DNA from: Streptomyces coryli
GTDB lineage: Bacteria; Actinomycetota; Actinomycetes; Streptomycetales; Streptomycetaceae
DNA length: 64,000 nt
Direction of reading: 5' to 3'
Assembly: GCF_011044975.1 (NCBI RefSeq)
Contig: NZ_JAAKZV010000005.1
Span: forward strand, 1-64,000
The notes under the pieces are model-generated. The model had not been told where the DNA came from, ran no database searches, and was given only the letters and a program-made list of their open reading frames with translations. A program made the translations under genes and the position numbers. Shown here piece by piece: positions 45,639 to 53,727 of the stretch; position 1 is the stretch's first letter, and each line of letters begins with the position of its first letter.

Positions 45639-45660
45639 TGGACGCGAACGACAAGTGAAC
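45639..45660 (-). promoter_or_regulatory. candidate PHO box upstream of phoD
   Basis: On the minus strand two adjacent 11-nt units, GTTCACTTGTC (45660-45650) and GTTCGCGTCCA (45649-45639), resemble the direct-repeat units bound by Streptomyces PhoP. The second is imperfect. The position, about 73 nt before the phoD start, fits an activator site. Confidence 0.4.
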
Positions 45661-45698
45661 AACTCCCGCAACTCCAGGGGAAGTCCGGCGCGTGGGAA

Positions 45699-47153
45699 TC
45701 AGTCGTTCCGTACCCGAGTGCCACTCGCGGTGCGGAGCCGTTCGACACCGCGTGCGATGTCCGAGGGCGCCAGATGGGCGTATCCGAGCACCAGCCGCAC
45801 CCGCGGATCGTCCGCGGACGCGCTGCCGTACGAGGACAGCCCCAGCACCTCGACGCCGGCCCGCAGCGCCCGGGCGGTGAACTCCCGCTCGGGGCCGTAT
45901 CCCTCGGGGAGCGCCGCGATCACGTGCAGCCCGGCGGCGATGCCGGAGACCTCGGCGCCGGGGAAGTGCTCGGCGAGGGCGGCCACCAGGGTGTCCCTGC
46001 GGGTCTTGTACTCGCGGCGGGTGCGGCGCAGGTGGCGGTCGTATTCGCCGCGCTCGACGAGGTCGGCGAAGGCGGCCTGGTCGAGGACGGAATTGCCGAG
46101 GTCGAGGCGGAACTTGCGCTCCGCCAGCTCCGCGGCCAGCCACGAAGGCGCCACCATCCAGCCCAGCCGCAGGCCGGGGGCGAGGGACTTGCTGACCGAG
46201 CCGGTGTAGAGGACCCGCTCGGGGTCCAGGCCCTGCAGCGCGCCGACCGGCTCGCGGTCGTAGCGGAACTCGCCGTCGTAGTCGTCCTCGACGACCAGGT
46301 GCTCCCCTTCCCGCAGCCACTGCAGCAGTCCGGCCCGGCGCTCCGGCGAGTACGCGATCCCGGACGGGAACTGGTGCGACGGCGTCAGCACCGCGATCCG
46401 CGCGCCGCTGCGGCGCAGCGCACGCAGGTCGATGCCCTCCGCGTCGATGGCGACACTCGTCGCCGCTATGCCGGTGGCCTCGAACTGCAGCCCGTGCGGC
46501 GGGCTCCCCGGATCCTCCAGCGCCATCGTGCGGTGCCCGCGCGCCCGCATCACCATCCCGGTCAGCGTCAACGCCTGGGACACCCCGGAGCACACCAGCA
46601 CCCGCTCCGGATCCGCGACCACCCCGCGCCGCCGGGCCAGCAGCGCGGCGAGCGCGGTGCGCAGCCGGGGCAGGCCGCGCGGGTCCGGGTAGCCGAGCCC
46701 GCCGTGCGGCAGCTCGGACAGCACCCGGCGCTGCGCGGCTCCCCAGGTGGCGCGGGGAAACAGCGACAGGTCCGGGGTGCCGGGCTTGAAGCTCAGAGCG
46801 GGCGCGGGACCCGGTGCGGGCGCGGCCGGGGCCGGCGCCGCGCCGGCGATCTCGCTCACCCACGTCCCCGAGCCGCGCCCGGCGCGCAGATAGCCCTCCG
46901 CCGTCAGCTGCTCGTACGCGTCCGTGACCAGCCCGCGCGACACCCCGAGGTCCGCCGCCAGCTCCCGGCTCGCCGGCAGCCGGGTGCCCGCCGCGAGCCG
47001 CCCGGAGCGCACCGCGTCCCGCAGCGCCGCCTGCAGCGTCTGCCCGCGGCGGCGCGCGGGCGCGGCGGCGGCGGGCAGCAGCAGCTCCCAGGCGGCGGTC
47101 CAGCCGGGCGTCTCCGCTTTCTCCGCCGCCGAATTGGTCCCCGATAGCGTCAT
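45699..47153 (-). CDS. MocR/PdxR-type GntR regulator with aminotransferase domain
   Basis: 484 residues. The GntR winged helix is at residues about 30-100 (TLQAALRDAVRSGRLAAGTRLPASRELAADLGVSRGLVTDAYEQL in pieces), followed by a fold-type I aminotransferase domain with the PLP Lys in GSVSKSLAPGLRLG near residue 300 and VEDDYDGEFRYD near 270. MocR regulators use PLP or an amino-acid adduct as ligand; PdxR types control vitamin B6 or amino-acid transport. It is divergent from a DMT transporter, with a GGACC/GGTCC repeat in the gap covering its own -10 (TAAGGT). ATG 47153 is 8 nt after TAAGGT, so the mRNA may be leaderless. Confidence 0.9.
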   Translation of the reverse strand: MTLSGTNSAAEKAETPGWTAAWELLLPAAAAPARRRGQTLQAALRDAVRSGRLAAGTRLPASRELAADLGVSRGLVTDAYEQLTAEGYLRAGRGSGTWVSEIAGAAPAPAAPAPGPAPALSFKPGTPDLSLFPRATWGAAQRRVLSELPHGGLGYPDPRGLPRLRTALAALLARRRGVVADPERVLVCSGVSQALTLTGMVMRARGHRTMALEDPGSPPHGLQFEATGIAATSVAIDAEGIDLRALRRSGARIAVLTPSHQFPSGIAYSPERRAGLLQWLREGEHLVVEDDYDGEFRYDREPVGALQGLDPERVLYTGSVSKSLAPGLRLGWMVAPSWLAAELAERKFRLDLGNSVLDQAAFADLVERGEYDRHLRRTRREYKTRRDTLVAALAEHFPGAEVSGIAAGLHVIAALPEGYGPEREFTARALRAGVEVLGLSSYGSASADDPRVRLVLGYAHLAPSDIARGVERLRTASGTRVRND

Positions 47154-47159
47154 GGAGGT

Positions 47160-47177
47160 GGACCTTAATCGCGGTCC
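47160..47177. promoter_or_regulatory. GGACC-N8-GGTCC operator in MocR/DMT gap
   Basis: Inverted repeat GGACC (47160-47164) and GGTCC (47173-47177). It overlaps the minus-strand -10 TAAGGT (47167-47162), fitting autorepression, and lies 12 nt before a plus-strand -10 TAGCGT (47189-47194) that ends 7 nt before the DMT gene ATG. Confidence 0.5.
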
Positions 47178-47201
47178 GGTCGCGCTCGTAGCGTCGTTCA
47201 C

Positions 47202-48182
47202 ATGATGAAACCGCAAGCTCAGGGCGCGCTCCTCGCCGGCATCGCCTGCTTCCTCGTCGGCGGGTCCTTCACGGTCAACTCCGTGCTCGGCGACTACCCG
47301 TACGCCACCGGGCAGGCGCTGCGCTACGGCGGCGCCTGCCTGCTGCTGCTCCCGCTGCTGGGCCGCGGCGGCCTGGCGCCGCTGAAGCGCCTCGCGCCGC
47401 GGCAGTGGCTGCGCCTCGCGCTGCTCGCCGCGGTCGGCATGGCGGGCTTCAACTTCGCGGTGCTGGCGGCCGAGCGGACCGCGGAGCCTGCCGTGCCCGG
47501 TGTCGTCGTGGGCTGCGCCCCGATCCTGGTCGCCGTCCTCGGCCCGCTGCTGGCCGGGCGCCGCCCCACCCGGGCGGTGCTCGGCGGGGCCCTGCTGGTC
47601 GCGATGGGGGCGCTGATCGTCCAGGGCCTGGGGCGTACGGACCTGGCCGGCATGATCTACTCCGTGCTCGCGCTGCTCGGCGAGACCGGCTTCGCCCTGA
47701 TCGCGGTGCCGCTGATCCGCCCGCTCGGCCCCAAGCTGCTGTCCACCGCGGCGACCGGCCTGGCCGCGCTGGAGTCCATGGCCGCCGGACTGGTGCACGG
47801 CGGCACCGGCGTCCTGCAACTCCCCAACGGCGGCGAGGCCCTGGCGCTCGCCTGGCAGACCGTGATCGTCACGGTGATCGGCTTCGTCTGCTGGTACTCC
47901 GGCATCCAGCGCATCGGCGCCGAGCGCGCCACCCTCTTCTCGGGCCTGATCCCCGTCTCCGCCGCCATGACCGCCCCCCTCGTCGGCACCGGCGGCTACG
48001 GGCTGCCGCAGGCGGCGGGCAGCCTGCTGGTCGGTCTCGGCGTCGCCATCGGCTCCGGCCTGCTCGCTGGACAACGCCGCACCTCATCGGCTGAGATGGC
48101 GGAGTGCCCGCAGACGCGCTCGACACAGCAGACGAAGCAGCCGATGACGCCGCCGCCTTCGAGGAGCACCGTCCGCTCCTGA
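47202..48182 (+). CDS. EamA/DMT family transporter
   Basis: 326 residues, about ten membrane helices in two EamA repeats (residues 8-140 and 150-285). It exports or imports small metabolites, often amino acids. Helical text such as LLAGIACFLVGGSFTVNSVLG and LLAAVGMAGFNFAVLAAERT fits the family. The final 40 residues (SSAEMAECPQTRSTQQTKQP and so on) are polar and overlap the sigma-factor gene by 79 nt, so the true function may need only the part before about residue 290. The MocR regulator upstream probably controls it. Confidence 0.88.
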   Translation: MMKPQAQGALLAGIACFLVGGSFTVNSVLGDYPYATGQALRYGGACLLLLPLLGRGGLAPLKRLAPRQWLRLALLAAVGMAGFNFAVLAAERTAEPAVPGVVVGCAPILVAVLGPLLAGRRPTRAVLGGALLVAMGALIVQGLGRTDLAGMIYSVLALLGETGFALIAVPLIRPLGPKLLSTAATGLAALESMAAGLVHGGTGVLQLPNGGEALALAWQTVIVTVIGFVCWYSGIQRIGAERATLFSGLIPVSAAMTAPLVGTGGYGLPQAAGSLLVGLGVAIGSGLLAGQRRTSSAEMAECPQTRSTQQTKQPMTPPPSRSTVRS

Positions 48183-49018
48183 CCCAGGTGGCCTACCGCA
48201 TGCTGGGCCGCATCGCCGACGCCGAGGATGTCGTCCAGGACGCCTGGCTGCGCTGGTCGGCCGCCGACCGCAGCGAGGTGCGCGAGCCGCGGGCCTTCCT
48301 CGTACGGATCACCACGCGCCTCGCCATCGACCGGCTGCGGCAGGTGCAGTCCCGGCGCGAGGCCTATGTCGGGCCGTGGCTGCCGGAGCCGCTCGCCACC
48401 GACCTCGGCGGCGAGGTGCCCGACACGGCCGAGCAGGCCGTGCTTGCCGATTCGGTGAGCCTCGCCGTCCTCGTCGTGCTGGAGTCGCTGTCGCCGCTGG
48501 AGCGCGCCGTCTTCGTGCTGCGGGAGGCCTTCGGCTATCCGTTCGCCGACATCGCCGCCATGCTGGAGCGCTCCGAGGCGGCCGTCCGCCAGCTCTCCGG
48601 CCGCGCCCGCAAGCACGTCGAGGAGCGCAAGCCGCGCTACGACGTCGACCCGGCCGCGCGCCGCGACATCACCGAGCGCTTCATCGCCGCCGCCACCGGC
48701 GGCGACATGCAGGGGCTGATGGAGCTGCTCGCCCCGGACGTCACCCTGGTCGGCGACAGCGGCGGCAAGTCCAGGGCGCCACTGCGCGAGCTGGTCACCG
48801 CCGACAAGGTCGGCCGCTTCATCCTCGGGGTCGCGGAGACCAGCATGGAGCGGATGGACATCCGCATGGAGATGCGCGAGGTGAACGGCGCCCCGGCGCT
48901 CGTCACGTACGACGGCGACAAGATCGACAACGTCCTGACCGTGGAGATCCTGGACGGCCGCATCCAGCGGATCCTGATCCAGCGCAACCCGGACAAGCTG
49001 GCCGGCGTCGCCCGCTGA
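48104..49018 (+). CDS. ECF sigma factor, ECF41-like with SnoaL-type domain
   Basis: 304 residues. Region 2 is HRPLLTQVAYRMLGRIADAEDVVQDAWLRW (residues 23-50), region 4 LSPLERAVFVLREAFGYPFADIAAMLERSEAAVRQLSGRARKHV (near 130-172). The C-terminal 110 residues form a SnoaL-like domain (RRDITERFIAAATGGDMQGLMELLAPDVTLVGD) as in ECF41 and SigJ-type factors, where it modulates the activity without an anti-sigma factor. The GTG at 48104 lies inside the DMT gene. A later start cannot be excluded, but the region-2 start requires one near here. Confidence 0.9.
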   Translation: MPADALDTADEAADDAAAFEEHRPLLTQVAYRMLGRIADAEDVVQDAWLRWSAADRSEVREPRAFLVRITTRLAIDRLRQVQSRREAYVGPWLPEPLATDLGGEVPDTAEQAVLADSVSLAVLVVLESLSPLERAVFVLREAFGYPFADIAAMLERSEAAVRQLSGRARKHVEERKPRYDVDPAARRDITERFIAAATGGDMQGLMELLAPDVTLVGDSGGKSRAPLRELVTADKVGRFILGVAETSMERMDIRMEMREVNGAPALVTYDGDKIDNVLTVEILDGRIQRILIQRNPDKLAGVAR

Positions 49019-49069
49019 TCTCTCGCTGATCGCTCCGCATTATCCCTGCTCACACCCCCTGCCCGGGCA

Positions 49070-49104
49070 TTGGTCTTGACCAAGTCCCGGCCCCGTCCTA
49101 GGGT
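49070..49104 (+). promoter_or_regulatory. promoter with DasR-like site over -35
   Basis: TTGACC (49076-49081), 17 nt, TAGGGT (49099-49104) is a good housekeeping promoter for the GntR gene. The palindrome TTGGTCTTGACCAA (49070-49083) covers the -35. Its core TGGTCTTGACCA differs by one base from the DasR-site core TGGTCTAGACCA. A DasR-type GntR protein could therefore repress this gene. Confidence 0.55.
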
Positions 49105-49143
49105 CGCAGTGAAACTGCAACAACCTTTCTTAAAGACCTCTGA

Positions 49144-49165
49144 TTAAGACGCACTTAAGACGCAC
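49144..49165 (+). repeat. tandem 11-bp repeat in GntR leader
   Basis: TTAAGACGCAC occurs twice without a gap (49144-49154, 49155-49165). A related TTAAAGACCTC starts at 49130. The copies end 12 nt before the GTG and lie between the promoter and the ribosome site, so they may be binding sites of the regulator itself. Confidence 0.45.
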
Positions 49166-49177
49166 GCGGAGGACAGG

Positions 49178-49912
49178 GTGGGGACGACCACGCCGGCTGC
49201 AGTGCCGGAGCCGAAGTACTGGCACCTGAAGAGCGTGCTCAGCGACGCGCTGGAGAGCGACTTCGAGGTCGGCGAGATCCTGCCGAACGAGCGCGACCTC
49301 GCCGCCCGCTTCGGCGTCGCCCGCGCCACCCTGAGGCAGGCGCTCGACCAGCTCGAGCTGGAGGGCCGGCTGCAGCGCCGCCGCGGCGTCGGCACCACGG
49401 TCGCGCCGCCCCGGGTGGGCGTCGCGGTCGGCGACACCGAGCCGCGCTGGCCCGGCGACAGCGACGAGGCCTGGGAGCCGGTCGGATATGTCGAGCAGCA
49501 GCCGCCCGCCGCCGTGACCCGCCTGCTGGGCGCGGCTGCCGACGACAAGGTCCATGTCGTACGCCGCGTCCGCGCCCGCCACGGCCAGCCGGTCGCCGCC
49601 GAGCTCGTCTACGTCCCGGCCGCTTCCGTCCCCGGCCTCACCCGCATAGACGCCGAGGGCCCCGCCCTGGCCCGCGCCGTGCTGCGCGAGCTGCAGCGCC
49701 TCGAGCTGCAGGGCCAGGAGCGCACGGTCGAGCTGGGCTCGGCCACGGCCGACGACGCCAAGGAGCTGGACCGGCTGCCGGGCGCCCCGGTGCTGGTCGT
49801 CACCGCGCGCTACACCTCCGGCGACGCCACCGCGGCCGTCGCGGTCGGCACGTATCGCGCCGACACCTGCCGCCTCACCTTCGGCGAGGACGGCGGCCTG
49901 CTGGCCGGCTAA
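49178..49912 (+). CDS. GntR family regulator with UTRA domain
   Basis: 244 residues. Winged helix-turn-helix GEILPNERDLAARFGVARATLRQALDQLELEGRLQRRRGVG in pieces over residues 32-70, then a UTRA effector domain (VVRRVRARHGQPVAAELVYVPAASVPGL). This is the DasR/NagR-like HutC subfamily, which usually senses phosphorylated sugars. GGAGG precedes the GTG. A DasR-type site overlaps its -35 and a tandem repeat lies in its leader, so self-control or cross-control with a DasR paralogue is likely. It converges with the oleate hydratase gene (4-nt overlap). Confidence 0.9.
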   Translation: MGTTTPAAVPEPKYWHLKSVLSDALESDFEVGEILPNERDLAARFGVARATLRQALDQLELEGRLQRRRGVGTTVAPPRVGVAVGDTEPRWPGDSDEAWEPVGYVEQQPPAAVTRLLGAAADDKVHVVRRVRARHGQPVAAELVYVPAASVPGLTRIDAEGPALARAVLRELQRLELQGQERTVELGSATADDAKELDRLPGAPVLVVTARYTSGDATAAVAVGTYRADTCRLTFGEDGGLLAG

Positions 49913-51687
49913 CCGGCCCGCCGGTCGTCATCCAGCAGCCCGAACTCCGTCAGCAGCGCGCCCACTTCGGTCGCGTCCAGCCGCTTCAGCAGCCGCTCCC
50001 GTACGAACCCGGGCCCGGGCAGCCGCAGCTCGGCCCCGTCCCGTAGGTGGCTGACCGCGGCCAGCAGCTCGCGCACGTCGTAGGTGGAGTTGAAGACCTC
50101 GGGCACCCCGCGCTCGACACCCAGCAGCCGGTACGCCGCCTCCATGCCGGTGCGCGCCGAGTACTCGGTCGTGAAGATGGTGTCCCGGGTGGTCTCGGCG
50201 AACTGGCCGATGAACGCGAAGTTCACCGCCCCCTCCGGCACCACATCGGGCCGGTCGCCCGCCCGCCGCGGCAGGAAGAACGCGGTCACGTACGGCATCA
50301 TCACCGGCACGCACCGGGCGCCCTCCGCCGCCAGCCCGGCGATCTCGTCCTCCGGCACGCCGAGGTGGTACAGCCACTCCTGCGTGATCTCCTCGCCGGT
50401 GCACTCCTGCATCGGCTTGCGGACGTAATCCCCGGGCCGGTCGACGAACAGCGAATAGACCCACACCACGATCTGGTCCGCCGGCTGCTGCTTGAAGTGC
50501 GGCTGCCGGTTCACCGTCCAGCTCAGCAGCCAGCTGGAGTCGCGGGCGGTGACGATGCCGCCGGTGACGACCTTGCCGCTGAACGGGTCGCGCTTGCAGA
50601 CCCGCTCGATGTAGCCGGGGATGCGCGGATCGAGGGTGGTGACGGTGGCCGACTCCCACTTGCTCTCGGGGATGTTGCCGCAGAAGACCTCGGGCCGGCC
50701 GAAAGCCGGGTCCTTCGCCGCGATCCGCCGCCACAGGTCCCAGGCGGGCGCCGGGCCTTCGTTGAGCCGGGCCGGGGTGTGCTGGTCGCCGTTGTCGGAA
50801 TTCTCGGTGAGCGAGCCGATGGTCGTGAGCACCAGCTCGTCCTCGCCCAGATCGACGCCGCCCTCCGCCCCGTCCTCGGTCCAGTGGATACGGGTCGCCT
50901 GCTTGCGCCCGGGCGCCAGGTCGAAGTCGATGTCGGTGACCTCGACGCCGAAGCGGAAGGTCACGCCCTGGTCCATCAGCCAGCGGGTGAGCGGCAGCAC
51001 CATCGACTCGTACTGGTTGTACTTGGTGAACTTCAGCGCGGACAGGTCGGGCAGCCCGCCGACGTGGTGGATGAAGCGGTGCAGATACAGCTTCATCTCC
51101 AGAGCGCTGTGCCACTCCTCGAAGGCGAACATGGTGCGCCAGTACAGCCAGAAGTTGCTGTCCAGGAAGTCCTGCCCGACGACCTCGTTGATCCGCTTGC
51201 CCTCGAGCTCCTCCCGGCCGGTGAGGAAGAGCTTCGCGATGTCCTTCTGCGCCCGGTCGCTGAGCGCGAAGAGCCCGTCGGTGCCGGCGTCCTGCCCGCG
51301 CCGCTCGGTGACGCGCTGCAGCGACCTGTTGGGGTCGTCCTTGTTGAGCCAGTAGAACTCGTCCAGCACGGAGGCTCCCTCGACCTCCAGCGACGGCACC
51401 GAGCGGAACAGATCCCACAGGCACTCCATGTGGTTCTCCAGCTCCCGCCCGCCCCGGATCACGAACCCCTTCTTCGGCTCCTTGATCCCGTCCAGCGCGC
51501 CGCCGGGCAGCGGCAGCCGCTCCAGCACGGTGATCCGCTCGCCGGGCACCTGCGCATCCCGTACGAGAAAGGCCGCCCCGGCCAGGGAGGCAAGCCCGGC
51601 GCCGACGAACCAGGCGCTCTTGCGCTCGGCGCCCTCCGGCTTGCGCGGCCGCGCGAAGGCCTCATAGTTCCCGCTGCTGTAGTACAT
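49909..51687 (-). CDS. oleate hydratase (myosin-cross-reactive antigen family)
   Basis: 592 residues. YYSSGNYEAFARPRKPEGAERKSAWFVGAGLASLAGAAFLVRD in pieces gives the N-terminus and the FAD-binding GxGxxS/AxxxA site. Typical features follow: LERLPLPGGALDGIKEP, RGGRELENHMECLWDLF and EFYWLNKDDPN near residue 110. The enzyme adds water to the C9 double bond of oleic acid to make 10-hydroxystearate, using FAD as cofactor, and may detoxify host or environmental fatty acids. The ATG at 51687 is chosen because the family begins here; an ATG at 51723 is in frame. The TetR gene lies 90 bp upstream on the same strand. Confidence 0.94.
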   Translation of the reverse strand: MYYSSGNYEAFARPRKPEGAERKSAWFVGAGLASLAGAAFLVRDAQVPGERITVLERLPLPGGALDGIKEPKKGFVIRGGRELENHMECLWDLFRSVPSLEVEGASVLDEFYWLNKDDPNRSLQRVTERRGQDAGTDGLFALSDRAQKDIAKLFLTGREELEGKRINEVVGQDFLDSNFWLYWRTMFAFEEWHSALEMKLYLHRFIHHVGGLPDLSALKFTKYNQYESMVLPLTRWLMDQGVTFRFGVEVTDIDFDLAPGRKQATRIHWTEDGAEGGVDLGEDELVLTTIGSLTENSDNGDQHTPARLNEGPAPAWDLWRRIAAKDPAFGRPEVFCGNIPESKWESATVTTLDPRIPGYIERVCKRDPFSGKVVTGGIVTARDSSWLLSWTVNRQPHFKQQPADQIVVWVYSLFVDRPGDYVRKPMQECTGEEITQEWLYHLGVPEDEIAGLAAEGARCVPVMMPYVTAFFLPRRAGDRPDVVPEGAVNFAFIGQFAETTRDTIFTTEYSARTGMEAAYRLLGVERGVPEVFNSTYDVRELLAAVSHLRDGAELRLPGPGFVRERLLKRLDATEVGALLTEFGLLDDDRRAG

Positions 51688-51778
51688 CCCCCCATTCACC
51701 CCCGCCCAGGGCAGGTGCCGCATACGCCCGGCGCCGAATGGATGACCACAGGGAACTTGCGCGTGAGCGACGGTGAAC

Positions 51779-52420
51779 TCAGCGGGGGCGAGGGTCTGCC
51801 TGTGTGCCGTAGCGGGCGAGCATGGTCAGCACCGCTTGGTCGACCGCGTTGGTGATGGCGGAGTCGTCGGGCTCCCAGCGTGCGAGCAGCATCCGCGGCC
51901 AGAACACGTAGTTGGAGATCATCCCGAGGAATTGGGTAGCCGCCATCTCGGCGTCGTCGAGCCGGGCTGTGCCGGCGTCGTTTGCCGCTTCCAGGTAGCG
52001 GCGGACCGATTCGAAGTAGGGCATCTTGCCGAGCTTGAACTGGGTCTCGCCGAGCTCGGGGAAGCGTGGCACCTCGGCGATGACGATGCGGAAGAGGGCG
52101 GCCATGCCGGGCTGGGTGAGAAGGTCCACGTACCGGCGTGCGATGGTCTCAAGCCCCGCGCGGAGGTCCCCTGGCTCGGGGAGGGGCGCCTCCTCGTCGT
52201 CGACCTTCCAGTATTCGGTGACGATCGCCTCGAACAGGGCCGCCTTGGTGGCGAACTGCTTGAACAGAGTCGCCCTCGACACCCCGGCCGCCTCGGCGAT
52301 GCGGGCCAGCGAGGTGCCATCGTAGCCGGAGTCGAGGAACAGCTTCGTCGCCGCCTCGACGATGGCCGTCCGCTTCTGCGCTGCTACGCGCCGGTGGTAT
52401 CCCGAAGGCTGTGCCGTCAT
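51779..52420 (-). CDS. TetR family regulator
   Basis: 213 residues. The DNA-binding domain is KRTAIVEAATKLFLDSGYDGTSLARIAEAAGVSRATLFKQFATKAAL in pieces over residues 16-62, and the C-terminal part resembles TetR_C domains of AcrR-like regulators. GGAG stands 4 nt before the ATG at 52420. It is divergent from the SDR gene with two identical operators between them. It could also influence the oleate hydratase gene, which lies downstream on the same strand. Confidence 0.92.
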   Translation of the reverse strand: MTAQPSGYHRRVAAQKRTAIVEAATKLFLDSGYDGTSLARIAEAAGVSRATLFKQFATKAALFEAIVTEYWKVDDEEAPLPEPGDLRAGLETIARRYVDLLTQPGMAALFRIVIAEVPRFPELGETQFKLGKMPYFESVRRYLEAANDAGTARLDDAEMAATQFLGMISNYVFWPRMLLARWEPDDSAITNAVDQAVLTMLARYGTQADPRPR

Positions 52421-52445
52421 GCGCTCCAGTATGCCTCTTGCTACG

Positions 52446-52467
52446 AGGTGAGTCACTTGACTCACCT
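52446..52467. promoter_or_regulatory. operator 1, GGTGAGTC-N4-GACTCACC
   Basis: A perfect palindrome with arms AGGTGAGTC and GACTCACCT around ACTT, 26 nt upstream of the TetR gene start. The same 8-nt arms recur at 52496-52515. Centre-to-centre distance is 49 bp. Confidence 0.75.
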
Positions 52468-52494
52468 CTGGTCCTGCTCTTACCTTGAGGGAAG

Positions 52495-52516
52495 AGGTGA
52501 GTCGCTCGACTCACCA
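52495..52516. promoter_or_regulatory. operator 2, GGTGAGTC-N4-GACTCACC
   Basis: Second copy of the palindrome, with GCTC as spacer, ending about 27 nt before the SDR gene ATG. Together with operator 1 it brackets both divergent starts, a strong sign that the TetR protein controls itself and the SDR gene. Confidence 0.75.
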
Positions 52517-52542
52517 TTAATGGAAACCTGGAAGGACGCATT

Positions 52543-53331
52543 ATGGGGCGCTTTGAGGGCCAGACCGTCATGGTCACGGGCGGCAGCGGGGGCATGGGCA
52601 GCAGCCATGTGCAGGGCTACCACGCCGAGGGGGCGAACGTCGTCATCGCCGGCCGCGACGACGACGCCGGCCGCGATCTCGCTGCACAGCTCGGTGATCG
52701 GGCTCTGTCCGTGCGCCTGGATGTCGCCGGCGAGGAGGACTGGGCGGCGGCGGTGCGAGACGTCGAAGGCCACTTCGGGCCGATCACCATCCTGGTGAAC
52801 AACGCGGGCATCCAGAACCCGGCGGCCCCTATCGAGCACACCGAACTCGGCACCTGGGAGCGCATCTTCAGCGTCAATGTCACCGGCCAGTTCCTCGGCA
52901 TCAGGGCCGTGGCTCCGTCGATGCGCAAAGGCGGTGGCGGAAGCATCGTCAACATCGCCTCGACCATGGCCCACGGCGGCACGGCCTTCTACGCCCCCTA
53001 CACCGCCAGCAAATGGGCCGTGCGCGGGCTGACCAGGACGGCCGCGCTGGAGCTGGGACGGGACAACATCCGGGTCAACTCCATCCACCCCGGCGTCGTC
53101 TCCACACCACTGATCAACGAACCCACCCTCGCCGGCCAGCCGGCCATCGCCGACTTCTACTCACCCGCCCCCTTCGCCATCCCACGCCTGGCCGAACCTG
53201 CCGACATCACCCGCCTGCTGCTCTTCATCACCTCCCAGGACGCATCCTTCGCCACGGGCTCGGAATTCGTCCTGGACGGCGGCCTGCTGCTCGGCCCTGC
53301 GCTGCAACCCGAGGCCGACATCGCAGCTTGA
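52543..53331 (+). CDS. SDR family oxidoreductase
   Basis: 262 residues, classical short-chain dehydrogenase. NAD(P)-binding TGGSGGMGSSHVQGY at the N-terminus, NNAG in ILVNNAGIQNP, catalytic Ser in VNIASTMAHGG and YxxxK in YTASKWAVRG. It oxidises or reduces an alcohol/ketone substrate, like 3-alpha-hydroxysteroid or FabG-type enzymes. Regulated by the divergent TetR through the duplicated operators. Confidence 0.94.
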   Translation: MGRFEGQTVMVTGGSGGMGSSHVQGYHAEGANVVIAGRDDDAGRDLAAQLGDRALSVRLDVAGEEDWAAAVRDVEGHFGPITILVNNAGIQNPAAPIEHTELGTWERIFSVNVTGQFLGIRAVAPSMRKGGGGSIVNIASTMAHGGTAFYAPYTASKWAVRGLTRTAALELGRDNIRVNSIHPGVVSTPLINEPTLAGQPAIADFYSPAPFAIPRLAEPADITRLLLFITSQDASFATGSEFVLDGGLLLGPALQPEADIAA

Positions 53332-53367
53332 GATCATTACGGGCGGCGTCCCTTAACCTTGGCTCCC

Positions 53368-53727
53368 ATGAACCTGGAGAAGATCAACGGAGTCCCAGTC
53401 CTGCTGTGCCCGGCCGACGGCGACCCGATCGCCGCCGAGCGCGACGCCCTCGACCTCATCGGCGACGCGGGTTACCAGGGCGCCCGCTGGGTCGCGGTCC
53501 CCGCGGAGCGCTTCGGCGCGGACTTCTTCCGGCTGCGCACGCGCGTAGCCGGCGACATCATCCAGAAGTTCGTCCAGTACGGCATGGGCCTCGCCATCGT
53601 CGGCGACATCTCCCAGCACATCGAAGCGAGTGACGCCCTGCGCGACTTCGTCCGCGAATGCAACCGCGGCCGCCAGACCTGGTTCGTGACGGACACCGCC
53701 GAACTGGGGGAGAAGCTGGGCGGCTAG
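53368..53727 (+). CDS. DUF4180 domain protein
   Basis: 119 residues: NLEKINGVPVLLCPADGDPI, then VAVPAERFGADFFRLRTRVAGDIIQKF and GLAIVGDISQHIEASDALRDF, the whole DUF4180 fold. Function unknown. No ribosome site is visible before ATG 53368, and TAACCT ends 8 nt upstream, so a leaderless transcript is possible. Its stop overlaps the end of the ROK gene by 4 nt on the opposite strand. Confidence 0.88.
   Translation: MNLEKINGVPVLLCPADGDPIAAERDALDLIGDAGYQGARWVAVPAERFGADFFRLRTRVAGDIIQKFVQYGMGLAIVGDISQHIEASDALRDFVRECNRGRQTWFVTDTAELGEKLGG

Noticed and set aside
45601-45698. Possible small gene between phoD and the MocR gene
   Set aside because: No start with ribosome site and no protein-like reading; treated as phoD promoter region.
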